Shown: positions 6,137-14,198, counted from the first letter of the stretch. The stretch: 14,218 bases of DNA from JBIOJB01 sp044450465 (GCA_044450465.1 JBIOJB010000078.1:1-14218), one strand, 5' to 3'. Program-made: numbers and translations. Notes: generated from the sequence alone by a model not told the origin.

Positions 6137-7499
6137 CCTCGAATGGCTCACCGTCGCGAGCCACCACCCGGCCCCGGCTCAGCGTCAGCGCCGGCCAGCC
6201 TGCGAGCTCCATGCCCTCATACGGGGTCTGACCGGAGCGCGAGTGGAGGGTCGCCGCGCTGAGGCGGCGTGTGGCCCGCGGATCGAAGACCACCACGTCG
6301 GCGTCGAGGCCCGCCCGCAGCGAACCCTTCCGGCTATCGAGTCCGAACATGCGCGCCGGCGCCCCCGCCGTCACCTCGACCCACCGCTCCAGGGTGAGCC
6401 GCCCGTCGACGACGCCCTGGTAGACAAGGGCCAGGCGCGTCTCCACGCCTGGCAGGCCCCCGGGGATCTCGATGAAGTTGCGCCAGCCTCCTGGGCGGGC
6501 GGCTGTTCCGCGGCGGCGATCGGCCGGCGTGAACGGGCAGTGGTCGGTCGACACCAGGTCGACACCGCCGGCGGCGAGGGCCTCCCAGAGCGCTTCACGG
6601 TCTCCTTCGTGGCGGATCGGTGGCGAGCACACGAAATCCTGGCCGGTTGACGGGTCCTCGAGACTGGCGGCGTCGAGGTAGAGATACTGGGGACACGTCT
6701 CGGCCCGGACGTCGGCGCCGGCGGCGCGTGCCGCGGCGATCGCCCCGAGACCTTCGGCCGAAGAGAGGTGCACCACGTAGATCTGTGCGCCAGCCTGCCG
6801 GGCGAGCCCAGCCGCGCGCGTGATGGCCGCGGCTTCGACGCTCGGGGGCTTGACCTGCGTGATCGCTGCAGGTCCAATGACACCCCGGCGCAGCGCGTCG
6901 GCGGCGCGGCGCTCGATCTCGGCGCCGTCTTCGGCGTGCACCATGACTCGCACGCCGGTCTCGACAGAGGCGGCCAGCGCCCGGCCCAGTGTGGCGTCGT
7001 CCACCATCAGCCGCTCCGGGTAGGCCATGTACAGCTTCACGCTCGTCACCCCGTGCTCGGCGAACTCCCTGAACCGGGCGCGCGCGCCGTCGAGGGAATC
7101 CGGCAGCTCGGTCACCGTGAGGTGAAACCCGAAGTCGACCACCGCGCTTGCGTCGGCCCTCTGGTGCCAGGTCGCCAGGGCCTCCGTCCATGGCTCACGC
7201 CCGGCTCCAGCGAAGTCGATGACGCATGTCGTTCCACCACACGCGCTCGCGATCGTGCCCGACGTGAAATCGTCGGCTGACCGGACGGCGCCGACTTGCA
7301 GGTCAAAGTGCGTGTGTACGTCGATGGCGCCAGGTATCACGTACGCTCCGCCGGCGTCGATCACCTGCGCGCTGTCGGACTCCAGGTTTGGACCCACGGC
7401 GGCGATCCGCTCTCCAACGACGAGCACGTCGGCTCGGCGGGCGCCGTCGCCATCGATGACCGTGCCGCCTCTTAAGAGGAGATTGCGGGCGTCAGGCAT
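6069..7499 (-). CDS. hyuA: Dihydropyrimidinase / D-hydantoinase-type cyclic amidohydrolase
   Basis: 476 residues, normal for the dihydropyrimidinase/hydantoinase/allantoinase family. The binuclear metal site is complete: H62 and H64 in V-H-T-H-F, the carbamylated Lys candidate K155 in S-V-K-L-Y-M-A-Y, H188 in M-V-H-A-E-D, H244 in V-V-H-L-S-S and D319 in S-T-D-H. S-V-K-L-Y-M-A-Y is the dihydropyrimidinase-like form rather than the allantoinase form. The family hydrolyses cyclic amides such as dihydropyrimidines or hydantoins to ureido acids. In this setting a ring-opened purine intermediate is the likely substrate, giving a ureido acid for the carbamoyltransferases (inference). Its ATG at 7497-7499 overlaps the 3' end of the upstream xdhA by 8 nt, making it the last gene of a coupled unit. 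The last 22 codons are antisense to ygfK. E. coli HyuA (YgeZ) is the closest contextual counterpart. Confidence 0.9.
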   Translation of the reverse strand: MPDARNLLLRGGTVIDGDGARRADVLVVGERIAAVGPNLESDSAQVIDAGGAYVIPGAIDVHTHFDLQVGAVRSADDFTSGTIASACGGTTCVIDFAGAGREPWTEALATWHQRADASAVVDFGFHLTVTELPDSLDGARARFREFAEHGVTSVKLYMAYPERLMVDDATLGRALAASVETGVRVMVHAEDGAEIERRAADALRRGVIGPAAITQVKPPSVEAAAITRAAGLARQAGAQIYVVHLSSAEGLGAIAAARAAGADVRAETCPQYLYLDAASLEDPSTGQDFVCSPPIRHEGDREALWEALAAGGVDLVSTDHCPFTPADRRRGTAARPGGWRNFIEIPGGLPGVETRLALVYQGVVDGRLTLERWVEVTAGAPARMFGLDSRKGSLRAGLDADVVVFDPRATRRLSAATLHSRSGQTPYEGMELAGWPALTLSRGRVVARDGEPFEATPGWGRFVPRSRSLARPDTAR

Positions 7500-9870
7500 T
7501 ACCCTCGCGCATCAATTGCTGCTGGCCGATGCCGAGACCGGCGAGCTCTGGGATCGAGTGCTGCCACGGCACGTCGGGATTGGCAGGCCAGCCTTTGGTG
7601 ACGGCCGGCCCTCGGAGGCCCGCCACGTCGTCGAGACGTACGGGTGCGTGGTTCAGCTCGAGGCCTGTGGCGTCCCTCAGCGCAGCGATCACGGCGGCGG
7701 TGGCGACGATGGTGGCCGATTCTCCGATCCCTTTCACCCCGTACGGTGAGCCGGGCTCGGGTTCCTCGATTGTGTATGACACCACCCGGGGCATGTCGAG
7801 GATGGTCGGAATGATGTAGTCCGTGAACGACGCATTGAGGATGCGGCCCTCCTTGAGCTGGATCTCCTCCATGGTCGCCAGGCCCATGCCCATCGCGGTG
7901 CCCCCTTCGATCTGACCTTCGACACCGGCCGGGTTGATCACCTTGCCGACGTCCTGCACCGCCGCGACCTCGACCACGCGGACCAGCCCGAGCTCTGAAT
8001 CGACTTCGACCACCGCCCGCTCGCCACCGAAGACGAGGCTCACATGCACGTCGCCCTGGCCTTTCTCATCGAAACCGGTCGTGGCCCGGTGGTGGTACAC
8101 CGCGGTGCGTTCGATGGGCTCGTCGAGCACCTCTTCCGCCGGCGCCACCGGCTCGCCGTCGAGCAGCACTGAGCCGGCGTCGAATGTGATCGTGGATCCC
8201 GCCGTGCCGGCGCCGTACCGCTGGGCGATCCGCTCACGCAATCCGTCGAGCGCGGCGCGGCAGGCCATCTGTACGGCGCCCCCCGCCATCATGGTCTGGC
8301 GCGACGCGGAGGTCGAGCCGGCCGAGCCGACGCTCGTGTCCGCGGTGGGGAAGCGAATGTCGCCGAGCCCGAGCTCGGTCTGCGCGATCTGGGTCAGCAC
8401 CGTGAGGAGGCCCTGACCGCAGTCGACTGCCGCGGTGCGGATCTCGGCCACAGGCCCTGCCTCGCCCGCACCTGCCGTGAGCTTGATGCGCGCTTCCGTC
8501 GAGTCGTCGAAACCTTCGCTGTATGCGATGTTCTTGTATCCGATCGCGTAGCCCACGCCCCGCCGCAGCCCCTCGCCCCGGCTCACGTTGCCCGCGCCGC
8601 CCGGATAACCGACCGGGTCACGTCCACCGACGTCCTCCGGCGCCGGGAGCGGGATGTCGCGCAGCCTTTCGATGATCTCCCGAACTGGAGCCGTGCTCTT
8701 GACGATCTGTCCCGTGGGCAGCACGGAACCGGTGTGGATGGCGTTGCGCAGCCGGATCTCGAGGGGATCGATGCCGAGCGCACGCGCGAGCTTATCCATC
8801 TGGCCCTCGTGCGCGAAGCAGACCTGCGGTGCTCCGAATCCGCGCATCGCCCCGCACGGTGGGTTGTTCGTGTAAACGACGGTTCCGTCGATCACGGCGT
8901 TGGGCACCTCGTATGGCCCGGCGGCGAAGGTGGATGCGTTTGCTATCACGGCGGGGGAGGAGGACGCGTAAGCGCCGCCATCGAGCAGGAGGCGCACCTT
9001 CACGCTGACAAGCCTGCCGTCCCGGGTGGCGCCCGTCCGCGCCCAGATCCGGGAAGGGTGGCGGTGCTTGTGACCGCGGAACGATTCCTCTCGCCCGTAG
9101 ATCATCTTCACGGGTCGGCCCGTGGCCAGCGCGAGCATGCTTGCGTGGAGCTGCAGGTGGATGTCCTCGCGCGCGCCGAACGCGCCGCCCACGCCGGCGA
9201 GAGTGATCCGGACCTTGTCCTCGGGCACGTCGAGGCACGCCGCCATCTGCTGGCGGTCGACGTGCAGCCACTGCGTGTTGGTGATGACGTGGACGGCGCC
9301 GCCCTCTTCGGGGAAGACCAGGGCTCCCTCCGGCCCAAGCGGGGCATTGTCCTGCATGCCGGTCTCGTAATAGCCGTCGACCCAGACGTCCGCGGCGGCC
9401 TCGGGATCGCCGTGCTCGATGTGCACGTGGCGCAGGACGTTGCCGAAGTCGAACAGCTTGATTGCATCAGGCCTCAGGGCCTCTTCCATGTCCGACAGGA
9501 CGGGCAGCGGCTGGTAGGTGACGCGCACCGCCGCAGCCGCGAGCCGGGCCAGCTCGGGGTCCTCGGCGGCAACCACAGCCACCGGCTCTCCCTCGTAGCG
9601 GACGATTTCCGACGCGAGCACCGGCTGGTCTGAGAACTCCAGTCCGTACGTGAGCTTGCCCGGCACGTCACGCTCCGTCAGCGCCGCCCGGACACCCGCC
9701 ATCGCCAGCGCCGGAGCGAGATCGATGGACTCGATGCGCGCGTGCGCGTGCGGGCTGCGAACGGTGGCGCCCCACAGCATGCCCGGCGCCCACAGGTCGC
9801 TGGCGTAATCGAACGTGCCGCCGGCCTTGGCCGGTCCATCGACTCTCGGCAAGGACCTCCCGATCGTCAC
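7492..9870 (-). CDS. xdhA: Xanthine dehydrogenase-family molybdenum-binding subunit
   Basis: 792 residues from the GTG at 9868-9870, whose GTGA overlaps the TGA of the upstream 2Fe-2S gene. Open frame extends 25 codons further upstream to 9945 but lies inside that gene, so GTG is chosen; the product then begins in V-T-I-G-R-S, matching family N-termini. Diagnostic residues are G-G-A-F-G-A-R-E at 228-235 (E235 equivalent to bovine E802), G-A-M-R-G-F-G with R343 (bovine R880), C-G-Q-G, and V-K-G-I-G-E with catalytic E717 (bovine E1261). The Glu/Arg/Glu set is that of purine hydroxylases. It would bind molybdopterin and hydroxylate xanthine, hypoxanthine or a related purine, passing electrons to the adjacent 2Fe-2S and FAD subunits. 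Size resembles E. coli XdhA (about 750). It is a paralogue of the partial hydroxylase at the left edge; nicotinate or other heteroaromatic hydroxylation remains possible. Confidence 0.9.
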   Translation of the reverse strand: MTIGRSLPRVDGPAKAGGTFDYASDLWAPGMLWGATVRSPHAHARIESIDLAPALAMAGVRAALTERDVPGKLTYGLEFSDQPVLASEIVRYEGEPVAVVAAEDPELARLAAAAVRVTYQPLPVLSDMEEALRPDAIKLFDFGNVLRHVHIEHGDPEAAADVWVDGYYETGMQDNAPLGPEGALVFPEEGGAVHVITNTQWLHVDRQQMAACLDVPEDKVRITLAGVGGAFGAREDIHLQLHASMLALATGRPVKMIYGREESFRGHKHRHPSRIWARTGATRDGRLVSVKVRLLLDGGAYASSSPAVIANASTFAAGPYEVPNAVIDGTVVYTNNPPCGAMRGFGAPQVCFAHEGQMDKLARALGIDPLEIRLRNAIHTGSVLPTGQIVKSTAPVREIIERLRDIPLPAPEDVGGRDPVGYPGGAGNVSRGEGLRRGVGYAIGYKNIAYSEGFDDSTEARIKLTAGAGEAGPVAEIRTAAVDCGQGLLTVLTQIAQTELGLGDIRFPTADTSVGSAGSTSASRQTMMAGGAVQMACRAALDGLRERIAQRYGAGTAGSTITFDAGSVLLDGEPVAPAEEVLDEPIERTAVYHHRATTGFDEKGQGDVHVSLVFGGERAVVEVDSELGLVRVVEVAAVQDVGKVINPAGVEGQIEGGTAMGMGLATMEEIQLKEGRILNASFTDYIIPTILDMPRVVSYTIEEPEPGSPYGVKGIGESATIVATAAVIAALRDATGLELNHAPVRLDDVAGLRGPAVTKGWPANPDVPWQHSIPELAGLGIGQQQLMREGNA

Positions 9871-10340
9871 GGCGCGCCCTCTTTCGACTGGGTGGCGGCG
9901 AGGTGGACCGCGTCGAGGATCTTCTGGTAGCCGGTGCAGCGGCACAGGTTGCCCGAAAGGCGCTCGCGAATCACCTCGTCCGACGGGTCCGGGTCATGCT
10001 CCAGCAAGTCGGCCACCGCGACCACGAGCCCGGGCGTGCAGAAGCCACACTGCACCGCTCCGGCCTCGACGAAAGCCCGCTGGACTGGGTGGACCGCACC
10101 TGTCGGGGACATGCCCTCGACCGTTCGCACGTCGCGCCCCCTGGCCTGGGCGGCGAGGACCAGGCAGGCACAGACCACCTCGCCGTCGAGCCACACGGAG
10201 CACGACCCACACTCGCCCTGCTCGCACGCGTTCTTGGTCCCGAACAGGTGGAGATCGTCGCGCAGCATCGTGAGCAGGCTTGCACCGGCCCATACCTCGA
10301 CCTCCTGAAGCTTGCCGTTGACCGTCAGCATGACCTGCAT
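9867..10340 (-). CDS. xdhC: Xanthine dehydrogenase-family 2Fe-2S subunit
   Basis: 157 residues, the standard size for this subunit. The ATG at 10338-10340 lies 2 nt past the stop of the FAD-subunit gene; the longer open frame (to 10532) falls inside that gene and lacks family similarity, so it was trimmed. All eight cluster ligands are present: a plant-ferredoxin-type set C39, C44, C47, C59 and an alpha-helical-domain set C98, C101, C133, C135. The subunit relays electrons from the molybdenum centre to FAD. Unlike the E. coli XdhD N-terminus, where these Cys are largely lost as I recall, both centres here look functional. A G-rich stretch (GGGAAGG) in the end of the upstream gene can act as its ribosome binding site. 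The stop overlaps the GTG start of xdhA by 4 nt, consistent with fixed stoichiometry in the complex. It could equally serve the other Mo hydroxylase at 1-1121. Confidence 0.92.
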   Translation of the reverse strand: MQVMLTVNGKLQEVEVWAGASLLTMLRDDLHLFGTKNACEQGECGSCSVWLDGEVVCACLVLAAQARGRDVRTVEGMSPTGAVHPVQRAFVEAGAVQCGFCTPGLVVAVADLLEHDPDPSDEVIRERLSGNLCRCTGYQKILDAVHLAATQSKEGAP

Positions 10341-10342
10341 CG

Positions 10343-11227
10343 TCAGGCCTTCCCAGGGGCGCGGCGATCGTCGAGCGCCCACGCCAGCGCGCGCCGGGCA
10401 AGCACGCCGCAAGCATGCCGTCGATAGGAGGCCGTGCCCCGGATGTCGTCGATCGGGCGGGCCGTGGCCGCCACGCGCCGCGCGAACTCGTCGTACGCGG
10501 AATCGGGCAGCAGCGCCGTCGGGTCCTGCCAAACGCCGGACTCGGCCAGCGCCGAGGCGGCGAACTCTTCGGCCTCTGGCGCGCGAAGAATGGTTGGGCC
10601 GACCGACCCGAGGGCCACGCGGACCCGCCGGCCGTCTTCATCCAGCACCAGGCACAGGCCGATCACCGCGATCACCATGGCGTTGCGAGTGCCGACCTTC
10701 GAGAAAGTCCCGTTGCCCCTGGGTGCAGCCCAGTGCGCGCCGACGATGAGCTCATCCCCAGCCAGCGCGGTGCGCTTCGGGCCGACCAGGAACTCGCGCC
10801 ACGACATCCGCCGCGACCCGCGCGCGGCGCTCGCGACCTCGACGTCGGCGTCGTAAGCGGCGAGCACCGGCAGCGCGTCGCCGGCGGGCGATGCCGTGCC
10901 TAGATTGCCCCCGACCGTTCCGCGCTCGCGGATCTGTGGCGATCCCACGGAGCGTGACGCCTCGACCAGTGGACGGAGGTCGCTCAGCTCGCCCGCGATG
11001 CGGGCGTACGTCACGCCGGCGCCGAGGAACACGCGCCCGTCATAGCGCCCCACCGCCTTGAGCTCGGGCACGCGGCTGACGTCGATCATGACCGCCGGGC
11101 GAAGCCGTCCGAAGTTGACGCCGACCATGACGTCCGTGCCTCCGGCGATCGGCATCGCGTCAGGGCGTGCCGATTTGATCTCAAGCGCTTCCTTCAGGGT
11201 GTGCGGCTGCAGCACCTCCATCGTCAT
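10343..11227 (-). CDS. xdhB: Xanthine dehydrogenase-family FAD-binding subunit
   Basis: 294 residues from the ATG at 11225-11227, which overlaps the ssnA stop as ATGA. A second in-frame ATG two codons on (11219-11221) is an alternative. Longer open sequence upstream, to 11944, is inside ssnA on the same strand and is not family-like. The CO-dehydrogenase/xanthine-dehydrogenase FAD fold is marked by P-I-A-G-G-T-D at 26-32 and G-T-V-G-G-N-L-G-T-A-S-P-A-G-D at 103-117, the two flavin-phosphate loops. A C-terminal CO_deh_flav_C-like region follows, with R-R-H-A near the end. No extra Cys cluster of the 4-hydroxybenzoyl-CoA reductase type is seen. It accepts electrons from the 2Fe-2S subunit and passes them to NAD+ or another carrier. 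Length matches E. coli XdhB (about 292); E. coli YgfM, beside ssnA, is the positional counterpart. Confidence 0.9.
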   Translation of the reverse strand: MTMEVLQPHTLKEALEIKSARPDAMPIAGGTDVMVGVNFGRLRPAVMIDVSRVPELKAVGRYDGRVFLGAGVTYARIAGELSDLRPLVEASRSVGSPQIRERGTVGGNLGTASPAGDALPVLAAYDADVEVASAARGSRRMSWREFLVGPKRTALAGDELIVGAHWAAPRGNGTFSKVGTRNAMVIAVIGLCLVLDEDGRRVRVALGSVGPTILRAPEAEEFAASALAESGVWQDPTALLPDSAYDEFARRVAATARPIDDIRGTASYRRHACGVLARRALAWALDDRRAPGKA

Positions 11228-12546
11228 TCTTTCGGCTCGAACGGGTGCGGCCCGATCTCGCCGAGCCGCTCCCACAGGCGGCGGGCGTCCACGGCGGCAT
11301 CGCGTGAAAGCTCCAGCTGATCGAGAAGCGTGAGCCGCCGGTCGCGCACCACGGGCTCGCCGCCGACGATCACGTCGCGCACCGCTCGCGAGCCCAGCCC
11401 GAACACCCAGTGCCCGGCCAGGTTGCCGCCGTCGAGCGGCGCGGGCGCCTCGTAATCGAGTACGACCAGATCCGCCGGCGCCCCCGGCGAGATCGTGCCC
11501 AGCAGCGGCTCGCCGAAGATGCGGCCCGCCAGCCTCGCGCCTTCCGCGAGATGGGCGAGCGGCCAGTCGAATGCGGCATCCAGCGTGTCCTCCCGAAGCC
11601 TGAAGAACCCGATCCGCGACTCCTCGAACATGTCGGCGCCGATGCCGTCGGTGCCGATGGCGACGGCGCCAAGCTGCGCGAGCGGGGTGCGTCCGACGCT
11701 GTTGTTCATGTTCGATCGGGCATTGTGTGCGACGGTCGTGCCGGCCTCGCGGACCAGGCTGCATTCGTCCGGGTCGAGGTGCACGCAGTGCGCGAGCAGC
11801 GCCTCCGCCGTGAGCGCACCGGCATCCTTCAGCCGTGCGGCCACGCTCTTCCCGAATCGCGCACGCGAGTCCCTCTCGTCGGCTCCGTCCTCGGCCGCGT
11901 GCACGTGGATGCCGACCGCATGGGAACGGGCGACGTCCACGCATCGGGCGAGCGTGTCCTCGGAGAGTGTGAACGAGGCGTGCGCTCCAACCAGGCCCCT
12001 GACCAGCGGATCGTGGCGCGCGGCAAGGAACCGGCGGTTCTCCTCCACGCCGGCACGGGCGCGCTCGAGACCGTCACGGTCGCTCACCTCATAGCAGAGG
12101 ACAGAGCGCAGCCCGACGGATCGGAAGGACTCCGCCACCACATCGAGCGATCCGTCGATGCAGTTGGGCGAGGCGTGGTGGTCGACCAGGGTGGTGGTGC
12201 CCGCCAGCAGCGCCTCCATGGCGCCGATCATGGCGGAAGTCCGCACCGAGCGCTCGTCCAGGGCGCGGTCGAGCCGCCACCAGACGCGCTGCAGGATTTC
12301 GACGAAGTTGCGAGGCGGCTCGAGTGCGTAGGGCATGCCGCGCGCGAGCGCCGAGTACACGTGCGTGTGCGCGCAGACGTTGCCCGGGATGACGAGGCAG
12401 CCGGAACAGTCGATGCGTGACGCCGCGCCGGATGCGTGCCCGCCCACCGCCGTGACGCGGTCTCCGTCAACCAGGACGTCGGCGCTCACGACATTGGCGG
12501 GACTGAGCGAGGTGACCACGCGGCCGCCGGACAGGATCAGGCTCAC
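11224..12546 (-). CDS. ssnA: SsnA-type amidohydrolase (putative aminohydrolase)
   Basis: 440 residues, nearly the same as E. coli SsnA (about 442). It starts at a GTG (12544-12546) with AGGAG at 12551-12555; no Met occurs before residue 71, so the start is well constrained. It belongs to the TRZ/ATZ-guanine deaminase branch of the amidohydrolase superfamily. Metal-site residues are visible: H60 and H62 in C-A-H-T-H, H216 in I-H-V-H-A-A-E-D, H253 in L-L-A-H-C-V-H and D300 in G-T-D-G-I-G-A-D-M-F-E-E. Strong SsnA matches by eye are W-W-R-L-D-R-A-L-D-E near 89-98, D-H-H-A-S-P at 122-127 and H-N-A-R-S-N-M-N-N at 274-282. The precise reaction is not settled in my knowledge; the family deaminates or hydrolyses purine/triazine-like rings, and ssnA accompanies ygfK in urate-catabolic clusters. 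It is the first gene of the minus-strand unit and overlaps xdhB by 4 nt. Confidence 0.9.
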   Translation of the reverse strand: MSLILSGGRVVTSLSPANVVSADVLVDGDRVTAVGGHASGAASRIDCSGCLVIPGNVCAHTHVYSALARGMPYALEPPRNFVEILQRVWWRLDRALDERSVRTSAMIGAMEALLAGTTTLVDHHASPNCIDGSLDVVAESFRSVGLRSVLCYEVSDRDGLERARAGVEENRRFLAARHDPLVRGLVGAHASFTLSEDTLARCVDVARSHAVGIHVHAAEDGADERDSRARFGKSVAARLKDAGALTAEALLAHCVHLDPDECSLVREAGTTVAHNARSNMNNSVGRTPLAQLGAVAIGTDGIGADMFEESRIGFFRLREDTLDAAFDWPLAHLAEGARLAGRIFGEPLLGTISPGAPADLVVLDYEAPAPLDGGNLAGHWVFGLGSRAVRDVIVGGEPVVRDRRLTLLDQLELSRDAAVDARRLWERLGEIGPHPFEPKE

Positions 12547-12692
12547 TGGACTCCTGTTTACGCCGTCACGAGGTCGCGCTGCTTGAGGCGTTCAGACAGA
12601 TTAGGGTAGGCCGTTCGGCCCCTGAGCCTCAGACCCGCAGGTGGGAGACTGGCACCATCCCCGCTCAGGCGGACCTCCAGGAGGGACGGCGA
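12547..12692. promoter_or_regulatory. Divergent intergenic region with two short palindromes
   Basis: This 146-bp space separates ssnA (leftward) from the PLP gene (rightward) and should hold the promoters of both. It contains a perfect inverted repeat GGCCGTTCGGCC at 12609-12620 and a second, CTGAGCCTCAG, at 12622-12632, only 1 bp apart, near the centre. Either could be an operator or simply GC-rich chance. A TAATCT-like -10 candidate for the minus strand sits at 12598-12603 without a clear -35; I found no convincing -10/-35 pair for the plus strand. Ribosome binding sites are AGGAG (minus, 12551-12555) and AGGAGGG (plus, 12679-12685). Confidence 0.45.
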
Positions 12693-14192
12693 ATGCAAAG
12701 GCTGGGCCTAGAACGGTCGCTTGTCGATCGAGGCGTTTACGACCGGACTGTCGACAGGTTTCGCGAGGCGGGGATCGTGCTGCCCACTTTCGCGCAGCTC
12801 GCCGACCCAACACTGATTCCGGCTCAGATCACCGAGCGGCTGGGCCGCGTGGGCCCGGACGACCAGCATCCGCTGAACCTTTTCCGCGTCCACTGGTTCA
12901 ACAGCCTGGATCGAAAAAGCAGGGTCAAGGTCCCAGAGCACCTCGTGCTGCCGAAAGAGCTGACGGGCGTAGACGCGCCGATCGTCGTGATGCTAGGCGA
13001 CCGGTTCCCGATGATCGCCGCGCACAAGGTGCTGGCGGCTTACGGCTGCCTGGTGCCGCGCGTCGTGACCGGGCAGTTCGATCCCACCCGCCAGCGCGCG
13101 GTGTGGCCGTCCACCGGCAACTACTGCCGGGGAGGCGTGGCGATCTCGCGACTCATGCGCACTCGCGGCGTCGCCGTGCTCCCCGAAGGGATGAGCGAGG
13201 AGCGGTTCCGCTGGCTCGATGAGTGGGTCGTCTCACCCGACGACGTGATCAAGACGCCCGGCACCGAGAGCAACGTGAAGGAGATCTACGACAGGTGCGC
13301 CGAGCTGTCGCGCGACCCGGACAACGTGATCTTCAACCAGTTTTCCGAGTTCGGCAACCACCTGGTTCACTATCTCTGCACCGGCCGCGCCGCCGAAGTG
13401 GTGATGGAATCGATGGCGCAGGGCCGGCCGGGTCTCAAGGCGCGGGCTTTTGTGTCCGCGACCGGTTCGGCGGGGACGATCGCCGCAGGCGACTACCTGA
13501 AGAACGTTTACGGATCGCTGACGGTGGCGGTCGAGGCTGCAGAGTGCCCGACCATGTTGGCCAACGGCTTCGGTGAGCACAACATCCAGGGCATCGGGGA
13601 CAAGCACATTCCGCTCATCCACAACGTGATGAACACCGACCTTGCGGTGGCGGTCTCGGACCGGGCCACCGACAGGCTGAACGTGCTCTTCCAGAGCCCG
13701 GCCGGCCGGCGGTACCTCGGCGAGCGGCGTGGAGTGGCAGGCGCCGCCCTCGAGGGGCTCGCCTCGCTGGGCCTTTCCTCGATCTGCAACATCCTCGCCG
13801 CGATCAAGACGGTGAAGTACTTCGGCTGGGGTCCGGACGACGTCGTGCTGACCGTCGCCACGGACGGCGCGGCCATGTACCGCACCGAGGCGGAGAAGTA
13901 TCTGGCCAGGCATCACCCGGACGGCATCGACGATGCCGGCCTGGCGGAGATGTTCGGCGAGCACGTCCTCGGCGCCGCGACGGACAACCTGCTCGAGCTC
14001 TCGCACCGCGACCGTGAGCGGATCTTCAACCTTGGCTACTTCACCTGGGTGGAGCAGCAGGGGGTTTCGTTCGAGGAGTTCACGGCTCGCAAGTCGCAGA
14101 GCTTCTGGCGCGACATGCGGTCGATCCTGCCGGAATGGGACCACATGATCGAGGAGTTCAACGCCAAGACCGCGGCCACGAAAGCGCGGTGA
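12693..14192 (+). CDS. Large fold-type II PLP-dependent enzyme, cysteine-synthase-like, possible amino-acid ammonia-lyase
   Basis: 499 residues from the ATG at 12693, with AGGAGGG 7 nt upstream. The central part has the layout of the tryptophan-synthase-beta/cysteine-synthase superfamily. K112 in A-A-H-K-V-L is the best Schiff-base Lys candidate. S-T-G-N at 140-143 matches the substrate-carboxylate loop. A F-N-Q-F-S-E-F-G-N-H stretch resembles the cysteine-synthase N-Q-F motif. S-A-T-G-S-A-G-T at 255-262 matches the glycine-rich PLP-phosphate loop, and A-T-D-G near 389-392 the pyridine-nitrogen strand. It is about 200 residues longer than cysteine synthase, with N- and C-terminal extensions, and does not resemble E. 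coli YgeX (2,3-diaminopropionate ammonia-lyase) in motif detail. Its place beside ssnA in a ygeW/ygfK cluster suggests beta-elimination of the amino acid left after carbamoyl removal (inference). A cysteine-synthase-like thiol reaction is the alternative. Family membership is fairly sure; substrate is unknown. Confidence 0.75.
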   Translation: MQRLGLERSLVDRGVYDRTVDRFREAGIVLPTFAQLADPTLIPAQITERLGRVGPDDQHPLNLFRVHWFNSLDRKSRVKVPEHLVLPKELTGVDAPIVVMLGDRFPMIAAHKVLAAYGCLVPRVVTGQFDPTRQRAVWPSTGNYCRGGVAISRLMRTRGVAVLPEGMSEERFRWLDEWVVSPDDVIKTPGTESNVKEIYDRCAELSRDPDNVIFNQFSEFGNHLVHYLCTGRAAEVVMESMAQGRPGLKARAFVSATGSAGTIAAGDYLKNVYGSLTVAVEAAECPTMLANGFGEHNIQGIGDKHIPLIHNVMNTDLAVAVSDRATDRLNVLFQSPAGRRYLGERRGVAGAALEGLASLGLSSICNILAAIKTVKYFGWGPDDVVLTVATDGAAMYRTEAEKYLARHHPDGIDDAGLAEMFGEHVLGAATDNLLELSHRDRERIFNLGYFTWVEQQGVSFEEFTARKSQSFWRDMRSILPEWDHMIEEFNAKTAATKAR

Positions 14193-14198
14193 GGAGGC
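14190..14198 (+). promoter_or_regulatory. Possible Shine-Dalgarno site for a gene beyond the window
   Basis: TGAGGAGGC follows directly from the stop of the PLP gene. It could serve a downstream gene whose start lies past the right edge, extending this transcription unit. No start codon at suitable spacing is visible in the last 20 bases, so support is weak. Confidence 0.25.

Noticed and set aside
8734..9633. Plus-strand open frame of 299 codons inside xdhA
   Set aside because: Antisense to conserved active-site regions of the Mo subunit; no family similarity.
11410..12420. Plus-strand open frame of 336 codons inside ssnA
   Set aside because: Antisense to well-conserved SsnA metal-site motifs; composition is that of a shadow frame.
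12674..12684. CCTCC-A-GGAGG palindrome over the ribosome binding site of the PLP gene
   Set aside because: A one-base loop cannot form a normal hairpin. It is more likely a by-product of the purine-rich ribosome binding site next to a pyrimidine run.
13233..14144. Minus-strand open frame of 303 codons opposite the PLP gene
   Set aside because: The plus strand carries a good ribosome binding site and fold-type II motifs; the minus frame has neither.
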